From an uncultured Actinomycetes bacterium (GTDB taxonomy: Bacteria > Actinomycetota > Acidimicrobiia > Acidimicrobiales > SZUA-35): a stretch of DNA of 48,796 nt. Numbering within the stretch: the first letter of the stretch is position 1; every line of letters starts with the position of its first letter. Shown here in pieces: positions 1 to 7,992 of the stretch. The position numbers and the translations under genes were made by a program. The stretch is taken from NCBI GenBank assembly GCA_902826025.1, contig CADEDH010000004.1, forward strand, positions 39,284 through 88,079, written 5' to 3'. A model generated the notes under the pieces. That model had not been told where the DNA came from. It did no database searches and worked only from the letters and a program-made list of their open reading frames with translations.

Positions 1-333
1 GTCGACCGGGCCGGCGATCGCGACGGCCTACCCAACGTGGTGCTGGAGGCCATGGCCGCCGGGCGCCCGGTGGTGGGCACGACCGTGGCCGCCATCCCCT
101 GTGCCGTGGTGTCCGACGGCGGCGACGACGACACCGGCCTACTCGTCCCTCCGGGCGATCCCGCCGCCCTGCGTCTGGCCCTGCGGACCCTGTGCCTGGA
201 CCCGACCCGCCGCCACCAGCTCGGTGGCAACGGCCGCCACCGGGCCGAGGCCCACTTCGATCTCGACCACTGCTCCGCCGCCTGGGTCGATCTGCTGGCC
301 CGGGCCCACCGACTCCCCGAGGTGTCGTCATGA
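1..333 (+). CDS. Glycosyltransferase family 4, C-terminal part (5' end outside window)
   Basis: This is the C-terminal end of a GT4-type retaining glycosyltransferase; the reading frame is open from base 1, so the N-terminal acceptor-binding domain lies upstream of the window. The visible part begins with DRAGDRDGLPNVVLEAMAAG, the nucleotide-sugar binding E-x7-E type motif of GT-B enzymes, and continues with GLLVPPGDPAAL, typical of the last helices of the fold. The same motif recurs in the next gene (DEDGDRDGIPNVLVEAMAAG), so the two are probably paralogues. The TGA overlaps the next ATG (ATGA). It is likely a cytoplasmic enzyme adding one sugar to a surface glycan; donor and acceptor cannot be told. 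Confidence 0.88.
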   Translation, partial: VDRAGDRDGLPNVVLEAMAAGRPVVGTTVAAIPCAVVSDGGDDDTGLLVPPGDPAALRLALRTLCLDPTRRHQLGGNGRHRAEAHFDLDHCSAAWVDLLARAHRLPEVSS

Positions 334-1697
334 CCGGTGCCGCCCAGCCATCACGGGCGCCCCGGGTGGCCTACGTGCTCAAGGGTTACCCCCGGCTGTC
401 CGAGCTGTTCATCGCCAGCGAGATCTGGCGCCTCGAGCAGCTCGGGGTCGACCTGCAGCTCTACGTGTGCCGGCCTCCCGACGAGGACACCCGCCATCCC
501 ATCGTCGACCGGATCAAGGCCGAACCGACCTGGCTTCCCGTCACCACCTCGCTGTCGGGCACCACCATTCCCCGTTGGCTGGCCCGTAACCTTCCCGCCT
601 ACGCCTCCGCCGTGCGCCGAGTGGTCCGCCGGCACCCCCGAGGCCTGGCCGCCGCCGCCGGCGCCGCCGCCCGCCAGGCGTTCCGGGCCCACCAGGGCTG
701 GCGACCGCACCGGGTCTATGTGAAGGAGCTGCTGTGGGCGGTGGGCCTGGCCGACGAGATCGACCGGGGGCCGGGTGCCGACCATCTGCACGCCCACTTC
801 GCCCACGGCACCACCACGGTGGCGTGGTTGGCGTCCCGCATCCTCGGCCTGCCCTTCTCGTTCACCGGCCACGCCAAGGACATCTACCGGGAGTCGCTCA
901 ATCCGGCCGGCCTCCTGCGTCGGAAGCTCGACGAGGCCGCCTTCGCCGTGACCTGCACCGGCGCCAACCTCGACCATCTCCGCACCATCGCCCCTCAGGC
1001 TCAGATCCATCTCGTGTACCACGGGCTCAACGCCGAGCTGACCGCGTTGCTGGATGCCGCCCCGGCGGCCGAACGGCCGCCGCACCTGCGGATCGTGAGC
1101 GTGGGGCGCCTGGTGCCCAAGAAGGGGTTCGATGTGCTCATCCGGGCCGTCGCCCAGCTCCATCGCCGCGGGGTGGCCGTCGAGCTGGTGGTGGCGGGCG
1201 AGACCGGCAGTGAGGCGGTGGCCCTGGCCGACCTGGTGGGCGACCTCGGCCTCGACGGGGTGGTGCAGTTCCGGGGCACGATAAGCCAGGCCCAGCTCCT
1301 CACCGAACTGCGCCGGTCGTCGGTGTTCGCCCTGGCCTGCCGGGTCGACGAGGACGGCGACCGCGACGGTATCCCCAACGTGCTGGTGGAGGCGATGGCC
1401 GCCGGGCTGCCCGCCGTGTCGACCACGGTGTCGGGCATCCCCGAGTTGATCACCGACGGTGTGACCGGGCTGCTGGTGCCGCCCGACGATCCGATCGCCC
1501 TGGCCGACGCCCTGCAGCGTCTGGCTCGCGACCCCGAACTGGCCCGGCAGCTGGCGGAGGCCGGCACCGCCGCGGTCCACGAGCGGTTCGACGGCGAGCG
1601 TCTGGCCCACCAGCTCGTGCAGCTGTTCGCCGGCCGGCAGCCCCTGGCCCCCGGGGCTCCGGCGCCGGCGACGCCAACCGGACGGCGGCTCCGCTGA
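330..1697 (+). CDS. Glycosyltransferase family 4 (GT-B fold)
   Basis: A complete GT4 glycosyltransferase of 455 residues. The N-terminal domain opens with VAYVLKGYPRLSELFIASEI, typical of colanic-acid/exopolysaccharide GT4 enzymes. The middle carries HAHFAHGTTTVAWLASRILG and SFTGHAKDIY, and the C-terminal Rossmann domain starts at LRIVSVGRLVPKKGFDVLIR. The donor-site motif is DGIPNVLVEAMAAG, followed by GLLVPPDDPIALADAL. The ATG at 330 overlaps the upstream stop by four bases, implying translational coupling; an in-frame upstream extension exists but would run deep into the previous gene. The product should act in the cytoplasm or at the inner membrane face during assembly of a surface polysaccharide. 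Sugar specificity is unknown. Confidence 0.93.
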   Translation: MTGAAQPSRAPRVAYVLKGYPRLSELFIASEIWRLEQLGVDLQLYVCRPPDEDTRHPIVDRIKAEPTWLPVTTSLSGTTIPRWLARNLPAYASAVRRVVRRHPRGLAAAAGAAARQAFRAHQGWRPHRVYVKELLWAVGLADEIDRGPGADHLHAHFAHGTTTVAWLASRILGLPFSFTGHAKDIYRESLNPAGLLRRKLDEAAFAVTCTGANLDHLRTIAPQAQIHLVYHGLNAELTALLDAAPAAERPPHLRIVSVGRLVPKKGFDVLIRAVAQLHRRGVAVELVVAGETGSEAVALADLVGDLGLDGVVQFRGTISQAQLLTELRRSSVFALACRVDEDGDRDGIPNVLVEAMAAGLPAVSTTVSGIPELITDGVTGLLVPPDDPIALADALQRLARDPELARQLAEAGTAAVHERFDGERLAHQLVQLFAGRQPLAPGAPAPATPTGRRLR

Positions 1698-3334
1698 TGC
1701 CCCCGGCCACGCTCGCCGCCGCACCCCTGCCGGTGTTGTGCGTCATCGACCATCTGCACCGCTCGCCGGCCGTGGCCGACGCTGCGGTGTCCGGTCGTTT
1801 CACCCACGCCGGGCGGGAGCTGGCGCCTGGCCGCCGCCCCGACTGGCTGCGAGCGGCCGACGGCATCGACGAAGAGTGGGGTATCGAGTGGGTCAAGCTC
1901 TACGAGGGTCTCGATCTCGGCGCCGCTTTCGCCGCCAGCGGCGACCGTCGATACCTCGACGCCTGGGAAGATCTGGTGGACTCGTTCTGCCGGCAGGTCC
2001 CGGTGGGCCACCACACCTCCGACGTCTCGGCCCGCCGCATCCAGAACTGGCTCTACGCCTGGCAGCGATTCGCCGCCGCCCCCGCCTACCAGGGGCTGCG
2101 CTCGGGGTTGGCCGAGAGGCTGGTGGCCCGCATCGAGGCCGACGTCGAGCATCTGGCGGCCCATCTCACCCCGGAGCGCAACCACCGCACGCTGGAGGTC
2201 TACACACTGGTGTTGGCCGCACTGGCCTTCGACCGCCCCGGTGAGGCGTCGGCCGCGCTCCACCTGCTGGCCGACAACGCCGCCACCGACATCGGCGACG
2301 ACGGGGTGCACCGCGAGCGCTCGAGCGACTACCACTGCCTCGTGCTGCGGTCGCTCCTGGGGGCGATAGCGGCCGCCGGCCAGGCCGGCCTGGCCGTGCC
2401 CCCGACCCTGGCCAGCCGGGCCGACCGGGCGGCCACCGTTGCCCTCCACCTCCAGCGACCCGACGGCACCATGCCGGCGTTGTCCGACGGCGACCAGGGC
2501 GACTTCCGGGCCCTGCTGGCCCTGGCCGCCGACGTACTCGACCGCCCCGATCTGCGGTGGGCGGCCACCCTGGGGGCCGACGGCCGGGCCCCCGACGAGG
2601 TGGGTGCCACCTTCGCCGCCGGCGGCTACGCCGTGCAGCGCTCAGGGTGGGGCGACGGGCCCGTCGCCTACAGCGACGAAGCCTGGGCCGTGCTCGACTG
2701 CGGCCCCCTGGGCGACGGCGGCCACGGGCACTACGACCAGCTCAGTGTGGAGCTCCACACCGGGGGCCACACGGTCGTGGTCGATCCCGGCCGCTACACC
2801 TATGACCGTGACGACGGACCGTGGCGCCACTGGTTCAAGGGCACCGCCGCCCACAACACGGTGACGGTGGACGGGCTCGACCAGGTGACCTACCGCCCGG
2901 GCAAGCCCCGGGGACCATTCCCCCAGGCCCTCTTGGTCCAGCGTCACGACGACGGCCGCTACGACACGGTGGTGGCGGAAGCCACCAGCCCCAACCACGA
3001 CGCCACTCACACCCGCCGCCTCCGGCTGTGCCGGGTCACCCGTTCCTGGCTGATCGAAGACGAGCTGACCGCTCCGTCGCCCCACCGCTACGACCTGCGC
3101 TGGCACCTGTCGCCCGAAGCGTGGGACGCCATCCGGCGTCGCGACCTCCCGGGCCGGGTGGAGCTGACCGTACCCGGCGCCCGCATCACGATCGTCGACC
3201 CCCCCGGCCCGGTACGCATCGCCGCCGGCTGGGTGTCGCCCAGCTACGGCCTCCGCCTCCCCGCACCGGTGGTGGTCGTCACCGCCGATGGTGCGTCGTC
3301 AACCCGCTTCACCACCGAGGTCATCCCGTGCTGA
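1697..3334 (+). CDS. Heparinase II/III family protein
   Basis: A 545-residue protein of the heparinase II/III (polysaccharide lyase-like) family. The N-terminal half is an alpha-helical toroid with conserved stretches such as WGIEWVKLYEGLDLGAAFA and RNHRTLEVYTLVLAALAF. The C-terminal beta-sandwich carries the family hallmark GDGGHGHYDQLSVEL, then VDPGRYTYD and KGTAAHNTVTVDG, supplying the His/Tyr residues typical of the lyase site. No signal peptide is visible, so it is probably cytoplasmic. That is unusual for a degradative lyase but common for members encoded inside polysaccharide-biosynthesis operons, where the role is not established. The ATG shares one base with the preceding TGA. Confident in family, not in reaction. 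Confidence 0.9.
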   Translation: MPPATLAAAPLPVLCVIDHLHRSPAVADAAVSGRFTHAGRELAPGRRPDWLRAADGIDEEWGIEWVKLYEGLDLGAAFAASGDRRYLDAWEDLVDSFCRQVPVGHHTSDVSARRIQNWLYAWQRFAAAPAYQGLRSGLAERLVARIEADVEHLAAHLTPERNHRTLEVYTLVLAALAFDRPGEASAALHLLADNAATDIGDDGVHRERSSDYHCLVLRSLLGAIAAAGQAGLAVPPTLASRADRAATVALHLQRPDGTMPALSDGDQGDFRALLALAADVLDRPDLRWAATLGADGRAPDEVGATFAAGGYAVQRSGWGDGPVAYSDEAWAVLDCGPLGDGGHGHYDQLSVELHTGGHTVVVDPGRYTYDRDDGPWRHWFKGTAAHNTVTVDGLDQVTYRPGKPRGPFPQALLVQRHDDGRYDTVVAEATSPNHDATHTRRLRLCRVTRSWLIEDELTAPSPHRYDLRWHLSPEAWDAIRRRDLPGRVELTVPGARITIVDPPGPVRIAAGWVSPSYGLRLPAPVVVVTADGASSTRFTTEVIPC

Positions 3335-4650
3335 CCCGATTGCCAGCGGCCGGCACACCGGCCCTCGCTCCCGACCGGCTGCTGCCCCAGCGCGACGAGC
3401 TCCTCGATCCGTCAGCGGTGACGGCCCGGTTGAGCGAGCTCGGTCTGTTGAACGGGCCGGTGGTGGGGGCGTCCCTGATCCGGGCCAAGTACCGCCTGGG
3501 CGAAAGCCTGCGGGTGGTGTGGCGCCTGCGCTGCTCCGGAGGCGACCCGCTGATCGTCACCGCCCGGGCCTACGCCGAAGGCGCCGGGCCGTCGAGCCTG
3601 GCCGCGCCGGCCGCCTCCGACAACCGCTTCGGGGTCCCCGACCCTCGGTGGCGGGCCCGGTGGTGGGTGTTTCCCCACGACCGGCGGCTCCCCCAGGCCG
3701 CCCGCCTGACCACAGCCGACCCGGCCCTGGCCGAGCAACTCGGCCTGGGCAACTGGGTTGCCAGCGAGGTGGCCGAGTACGCGCCGGAACGGTCGCTCAC
3801 GGTGCGGGCGCTCGCCGCCGACGGCGCTGCGGTGGCCTACCTCAAGGCCTACGCCCCAGGCACGGTCGACGTCGACCGGCTGGCTGCCCGCTACGAGCTG
3901 GTCAGCCGGTGGTTCGCCCGGCGGCCGGGCCTCGCCACCCCGGAGGTACTGGGGTCGGCTCCCGGTGTGCTCGCCCTGCAGGCGCTGGCCGGGCGTCCCT
4001 GGGCGGCCGCCGACGATGCCGGCAACCACCACCTCCACCGGTTGGGTCAGGCCATCGCCCATCTGCACGAGCTGCCGGTGGCGGCCACCGCCGGTCTGTG
4101 TTCCACGTTCAGCCGGCTGCGGGCCGACCGGATCGTCACCAGCGCCGAGTTGGTGGCCAAGGCCCGGCCCGACGTGGCCGAGGCGGTGACCGCCGTGGCC
4201 CGGCGGCTGGCGATCCGCCCGGCGGCCAGCGAGATCGTCCTGCTCCACGGCGACTGCCATCCCGGCAACGCCATCCTGGGCTCCGGCCCGCCCCCGGTGC
4301 CCATCGGACTGATCGACCTCGACCAGGCCGGGCTGGGCCAGCCGGCGTGCGACGTCGCCAGCCTGCTGGCCACGATCCAGCTCGGCACCCTCATGGACGA
4401 GCACGACGCATCCACCGCCGCCAGCCTGTCGGCCGCTTTTCTGGACGGTTACCGCCAGCGGCGGGAGCTGCCGGCGGCCACCAACCTGCGCTGGCACCTG
4501 GCCGCTGCACTGTTGGTGGAGCGGGCCATCCGGGCTGTGAACCGGGTCCACACCGCTCGCCTGGCCCACCTGCCCGCCATCATCGACCTGGCCACCACGG
4601 TCCTCGACGGCGGCCTGTTCAGCGACGACGAGCTGAGGGCCCGACCGTGA
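3328..4650 (+). CDS. APH-fold phosphotransferase (aminoglycoside phosphotransferase family)
   Basis: A 440-residue small-molecule kinase of the aminoglycoside/choline kinase fold. The catalytic loop HGDCHPGNAIL is intact (Asp base and Mg-binding Asn), followed by the metal-binding IDLDQAGLGQPACDVASLL. The N-terminal lobe, including IRAKYRLGESLRVVWRL, looks like the nucleotide-binding beta sheet. The GTG start at 3328 overlaps the heparinase-like gene by 7 nt and gives VLTRLPAAG; the frame is open far upstream, so this start is chosen from context. Within a glycan operon the substrate is more likely a sugar, amino sugar or polyol than an antibiotic. A resistance role is not supported. Confidence 0.85.
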   Translation: MLTRLPAAGTPALAPDRLLPQRDELLDPSAVTARLSELGLLNGPVVGASLIRAKYRLGESLRVVWRLRCSGGDPLIVTARAYAEGAGPSSLAAPAASDNRFGVPDPRWRARWWVFPHDRRLPQAARLTTADPALAEQLGLGNWVASEVAEYAPERSLTVRALAADGAAVAYLKAYAPGTVDVDRLAARYELVSRWFARRPGLATPEVLGSAPGVLALQALAGRPWAAADDAGNHHLHRLGQAIAHLHELPVAATAGLCSTFSRLRADRIVTSAELVAKARPDVAEAVTAVARRLAIRPAASEIVLLHGDCHPGNAILGSGPPPVPIGLIDLDQAGLGQPACDVASLLATIQLGTLMDEHDASTAASLSAAFLDGYRQRRELPAATNLRWHLAAALLVERAIRAVNRVHTARLAHLPAIIDLATTVLDGGLFSDDELRARP

Positions 4651-5852
4651 TGCGCCTGCTGTTCCACTGCCAGCACGCCCTCGGCCTCGGCCACCTGGCC
4701 CGTTCCCTGGCGCTGGCCGACGGGCTGCGGGAGCGCTTCGACGTCACCCTGTTGAACGGGGGCCGGTTCCCCACCGGCACCGCCGTGCCCGACGGGGTGC
4801 GGGTGGTCAACCTCGACCCCCTCGGCCACGACCCCGACTACCAGCTGGTGAGCCACGACCCGGCGCTGACGGTGGACGAGGCCATGACCCGCCGCCGGGC
4901 CACCGTGCTGGCCGAGCTCGACCGCGTCGATCCCCACGTCGTGGTGGTGGAGCTGTTCCCCTTCGGCCGCAAGAAGTTCCGCTTCGAGCTGGAGCCCCTG
5001 CTGGAAGCGGTCCATGCCGCCGGCCCCGGCCGCCCCCGGGTGGTGTGCAGCTTGCGAGACATCCTGGTCAACCAGCGGCGAGACCAGGCCGGCCACGACG
5101 AGCGGGCGGCCACCCGGGCCAACCAGTGGTTCGACCTGGTGCTGGTGCACGCCGACCCCGGCTTCGCCACGTTGGAAGAGTCGTTCCGACCCGCCACTCC
5201 GCTGCGGGTACCGGTCCGCTACACCGGGTTCGTGGCCGCCCAGGACGGTCCGCCGGTGGCCACCGGGCCGGCGCTCGATCGCCTGCTGGTGTCGGCCGGT
5301 GGAGGCATGGCCGGCGGCCCGCTCGTACTGCGGGCGGCCGAGGCGGCCGGAGCCGTGCACCGGGCGTCTGGGCTGGCCACCACGATCGTGGCCGGCCCCT
5401 TCCTTCCCGACGCCGACCGGGCCCGCCTGCGGGCCATGGCCGTCGGCGAGCCCCACCTCACCGTGATCGACCAGGTCAGCGACCTGGCCGCTGAGATCGC
5501 ACGGTCGGCCGTGTCGCTCAGCCAGTGCGGCTACAACACCACGATGGACCTGCTCCGGGCCGGGCGCCCGGCCCTGGTGGTCCCCTTCGCCGAAGGCCGG
5601 GAAGACGAGCAAGGCCGGCGGGCCGAGCGGCTGGCAAGCCTTGGCGCGGTGCGGGTGGTGGGCCAGCACGGTCTCACGGTCGAAAGGCTGGCGGCGGAGG
5701 TGGCGGACCTGGCCGGCGCCGCCCCGCCGCCCGTACCCCTCGATCTCGACGGTCGGCGGACCTCGGCCCGATTGGTGGCCGAGCTGTGCACCGCTGTCGC
5801 TACAGCACCTACCACCACGGCCATAGCCCCGGCCCCGACAGGAGCAGCATGA
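4650..5852 (+). CDS. MurG-like (GT28-type) glycosyltransferase
   Basis: A 400-residue GT-B glycosyltransferase resembling the group of predicted glycosyltransferases related to MurG. The N-terminal loop is LFHCQHALGLGHLARSLALA, where GLGHLAR is the G-x-GH motif that contacts the acceptor or phosphate. The C-terminal half includes RLLVSAGGGMAGG and SQCGYNTTMDLLRAGRPALV, followed by PFAEGREDEQGRRAERL, which match the UDP-sugar site of GT28 C-terminal domains. The ATG at 4650 overlaps the upstream TGA by one base; a GTG directly before it (4647) is also possible. No signal peptide or membrane helix is seen. It is likely a sugar transferase of the same glycan pathway, with unknown donor and acceptor. 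Confidence 0.82.
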   Translation: MRLLFHCQHALGLGHLARSLALADGLRERFDVTLLNGGRFPTGTAVPDGVRVVNLDPLGHDPDYQLVSHDPALTVDEAMTRRRATVLAELDRVDPHVVVVELFPFGRKKFRFELEPLLEAVHAAGPGRPRVVCSLRDILVNQRRDQAGHDERAATRANQWFDLVLVHADPGFATLEESFRPATPLRVPVRYTGFVAAQDGPPVATGPALDRLLVSAGGGMAGGPLVLRAAEAAGAVHRASGLATTIVAGPFLPDADRARLRAMAVGEPHLTVIDQVSDLAAEIARSAVSLSQCGYNTTMDLLRAGRPALVVPFAEGREDEQGRRAERLASLGAVRVVGQHGLTVERLAAEVADLAGAAPPPVPLDLDGRRTSARLVAELCTAVATAPTTTAIAPAPTGAA

Positions 5853-7237
5853 ACGAGAACCTCCCCTCAACCGATCCCGCACCGGTGGGCATCGTCGGCA
5901 CCGGCTACGTGGGCCTGGTGACCGGGCTGGCCCTGGCCGAGCTGGGCCACCGGGTGGTCTGCCTCGACGTGGACCGGGCCAAGGTGGCGACCCTGCGGGC
6001 GGGGCAGGCCCCGTTCCACGAGCCGGGGGTCGACGACCTGCTGACCCGCCACGCCGCCGGTCTCACCTTCACCACCGACCCGACGGAGGTGTTCGGACCA
6101 TGCCCGGTGGTGTTCGTCACCGTCGACACCCCGCCCGGGCCCAGCGGCGACGCCGATCTGTCACGGGTGGAGGCGGTGGTGGCTGCCATCCCCGCCGGCA
6201 CCGAGCTGGTGATGGTCATGAAGTCGACCGTGCCGGCCGGCACCGGCCGGCGGATCACCCGCCACCTGCGGGCCACCGGCCGTCACGGCGTGCGCTACGT
6301 GTCGAACCCCGAGTTCCTGCGGGAAGGTTCGGCCGTGCACGACGTGCTCCATCCCGAGCGGGTGGTGCTGGGGGCCGACGACCCGGCTGCTGCCGAGGCG
6401 GTGGCCGCGCTGTGGGCCCCGCTGGGAGCGCCCGTGGTGCAGTGCGACGTGGCGTCGGCTGAGATGGTGAAGCTGGCGGCCAACGCCTTCCTGGCCACCA
6501 AGATCTCCTTCGTCAACGAGATCGCCAACGTGTGCGATGCCGTGGGGGCTGACGTGGCCACCGTGGCCCGGGGTATGGGTCTCGACAGCCGGATCGGCGC
6601 CGCCTTCCTCAATCCCGGCATCGGCTACGGCGGATCGTGCTTCCCCAAGGACGTGGCGGCGCTGAAGCAGCTGGCTGGCAATTCGGGCTACCACTTCCAG
6701 CTGCTGTCGGCCGTCATCGAGGTCAACGAGCTGCAGAAGCGGCGGATCGTGGTGCACCTGGCCAACCGGCTGGGTCAGCTCCAGGGGGCTCGGATCGCCC
6801 TGCTCGGGCTGGCGTTCAAGCCCGGCACCGACGATCTGCGGGAGGCCTCCAGCCTGGTGCTGGCGGCCCGACTGGCGGCCGAGGGGGCCACACTGGTGGT
6901 GCACGATCCGGTGGTGGGAGACCATGTGCTCGATCTCCTGCCCCCGGGAACGGCGAAGGTGGCCCGGGCCGCCGATGCCCTGGTCGGTGCCGATGCCGCC
7001 ATCGTGGTGACCGAGTGGCCCGAGTACCTCGACCTGGTCCGCCCGGACCTGGCCGGCGCCATGGCCCGCCCGCTCCTGGTCGACGGCCGCAACCTGATCG
7101 ACCCCGAGGCAGCGGCCACTGCCGGCTTCGAGTGGGTGGGCGTGGGCCGGCCCGATTGCCTGCCCGACGCCGTGGACCGCCAGCTCGACCTCGACCTCGA
7201 CGACACGGCCGCCCCGGCCCCGGTGGCCGGCAGTTGA
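5849..7237 (+). CDS. UDP-glucose 6-dehydrogenase (UDP-glucose/GDP-mannose dehydrogenase family)
   Basis: A 462-residue nucleotide-sugar dehydrogenase that should oxidise UDP-glucose (or a related sugar nucleotide) twice with NAD+ to the uronate. The N-terminal Rossmann fold has VGIVGTGYVGLVTGLALAEL. The catalytic centre GIGYGGSCFPKDVAAL contains the essential Cys of the GGxCFPKD motif, and SAEMVKLAANAFLATKISF is the central helix. The C-terminal domain has LLGLAFKPGTDDLREASSL. All three domains are present at normal length. The start is supported by a GGAG Shine-Dalgarno six bases before the ATG and an ATGA overlap with the preceding gene. It would provide UDP-glucuronate to the glycosyltransferases of this operon. 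Confidence 0.93.
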   Translation: MNENLPSTDPAPVGIVGTGYVGLVTGLALAELGHRVVCLDVDRAKVATLRAGQAPFHEPGVDDLLTRHAAGLTFTTDPTEVFGPCPVVFVTVDTPPGPSGDADLSRVEAVVAAIPAGTELVMVMKSTVPAGTGRRITRHLRATGRHGVRYVSNPEFLREGSAVHDVLHPERVVLGADDPAAAEAVAALWAPLGAPVVQCDVASAEMVKLAANAFLATKISFVNEIANVCDAVGADVATVARGMGLDSRIGAAFLNPGIGYGGSCFPKDVAALKQLAGNSGYHFQLLSAVIEVNELQKRRIVVHLANRLGQLQGARIALLGLAFKPGTDDLREASSLVLAARLAAEGATLVVHDPVVGDHVLDLLPPGTAKVARAADALVGADAAIVVTEWPEYLDLVRPDLAGAMARPLLVDGRNLIDPEAAATAGFEWVGVGRPDCLPDAVDRQLDLDLDDTAAPAPVAGS

Positions 7238-7992
7238 GCGGGACGGGCGCGTCCTGGCTCGACCCGGTCCGGGCCGCGCTCGACTCCCGGGCCGCCCCGG
7301 CGCCGGTGTTCGTGCGCGACGACGATGCCGGCTGGGGCCACGGCCGCCTGGCCGCCCTGGTGGCCACGGCCGCCCGCCACGGTGTGGTGGTCGACCTGGC
7401 CGTCATTCCCGACGCGCTCGACGACGGGGTGGCGGCCGACCTCGTGCGCTGGGCTGAAGGCGGACACGTCCGCCTCCACCAGCACGGCCGGAGCCACACC
7501 AACCATCAGGCCGAGGGTCGCAAGTGCGAGTTCGGTTCCGAACGGGCCCGACACGAGCAGCATCTCGACCTGGCCCAGGGGGCCGAACGCCTGGCCCGCT
7601 TCCTCGGCCCGCTGGTGGATCCGGTGTTCACCCCACCGTGGAACCGGTGTACGGCGGTGACGGCCGACGTGCTGGCCGGGCTCGGCTGGCGGGTCCTGTC
7701 CCGCGATCACACAGCAGAACCGTTCGGCCGAGCCGACCTGGCCGAGATCCCGGTGACCTTCGACTGGTTCGGCCGGTCCGGCGGCTGTCCCTGGGGCCCG
7801 ACCGAGCGGGCCGAGCGGATCGCCTCGTGCCTCGCCGGCGACGACGACCCCACCGGGATCATGCTCCATCACGCCGTGACCGATGACGACGACCTGGCCG
7901 CCATCGACCAGCTGTTCGCCCTCCTGGCCGCCCACCCGGCGGTGGTGACGATGTCGATCCCCGAGCTCGTCGCCGCTCCGGCGGGCGGATGA
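7234..7992 (+). CDS. Polysaccharide deacetylase-like protein (CE4-type fold)
   Basis: A 252-residue protein with the motif series of the NodB/CE4 deacetylase fold. VFVRDDDAGWG supplies the catalytic/metal Asp residues (motif 1), RLHQHGRSHTNH the metal His pair (motif 2), FTPPWNR motif 3, and MLHHAVTDDDD the C-terminal His motif. Such enzymes remove acetyl groups from amino sugars using a divalent metal. No signal peptide is present, suggesting action on a cytoplasmic intermediate. The start is probably TTG at 7234, whose TTGA overlaps the stop of the dehydrogenase gene; the next in-frame candidate, GTG 7306, would begin exactly at motif 1 and is less likely. Fold assignment is good; the deacetylase reaction is inferred. 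Confidence 0.82.
   Translation: MSGTGASWLDPVRAALDSRAAPAPVFVRDDDAGWGHGRLAALVATAARHGVVVDLAVIPDALDDGVAADLVRWAEGGHVRLHQHGRSHTNHQAEGRKCEFGSERARHEQHLDLAQGAERLARFLGPLVDPVFTPPWNRCTAVTADVLAGLGWRVLSRDHTAEPFGRADLAEIPVTFDWFGRSGGCPWGPTERAERIASCLAGDDDPTGIMLHHAVTDDDDLAAIDQLFALLAAHPAVVTMSIPELVAAPAGG

Noticed and set aside
3288..4649. Upstream extension of the MurG-like glycosyltransferase frame by over 450 codons
   Set aside because: The extension is Arg/Pro/Gly-rich, covers the APH gene in another frame and the family N-terminus begins exactly at the ATG at 4650.
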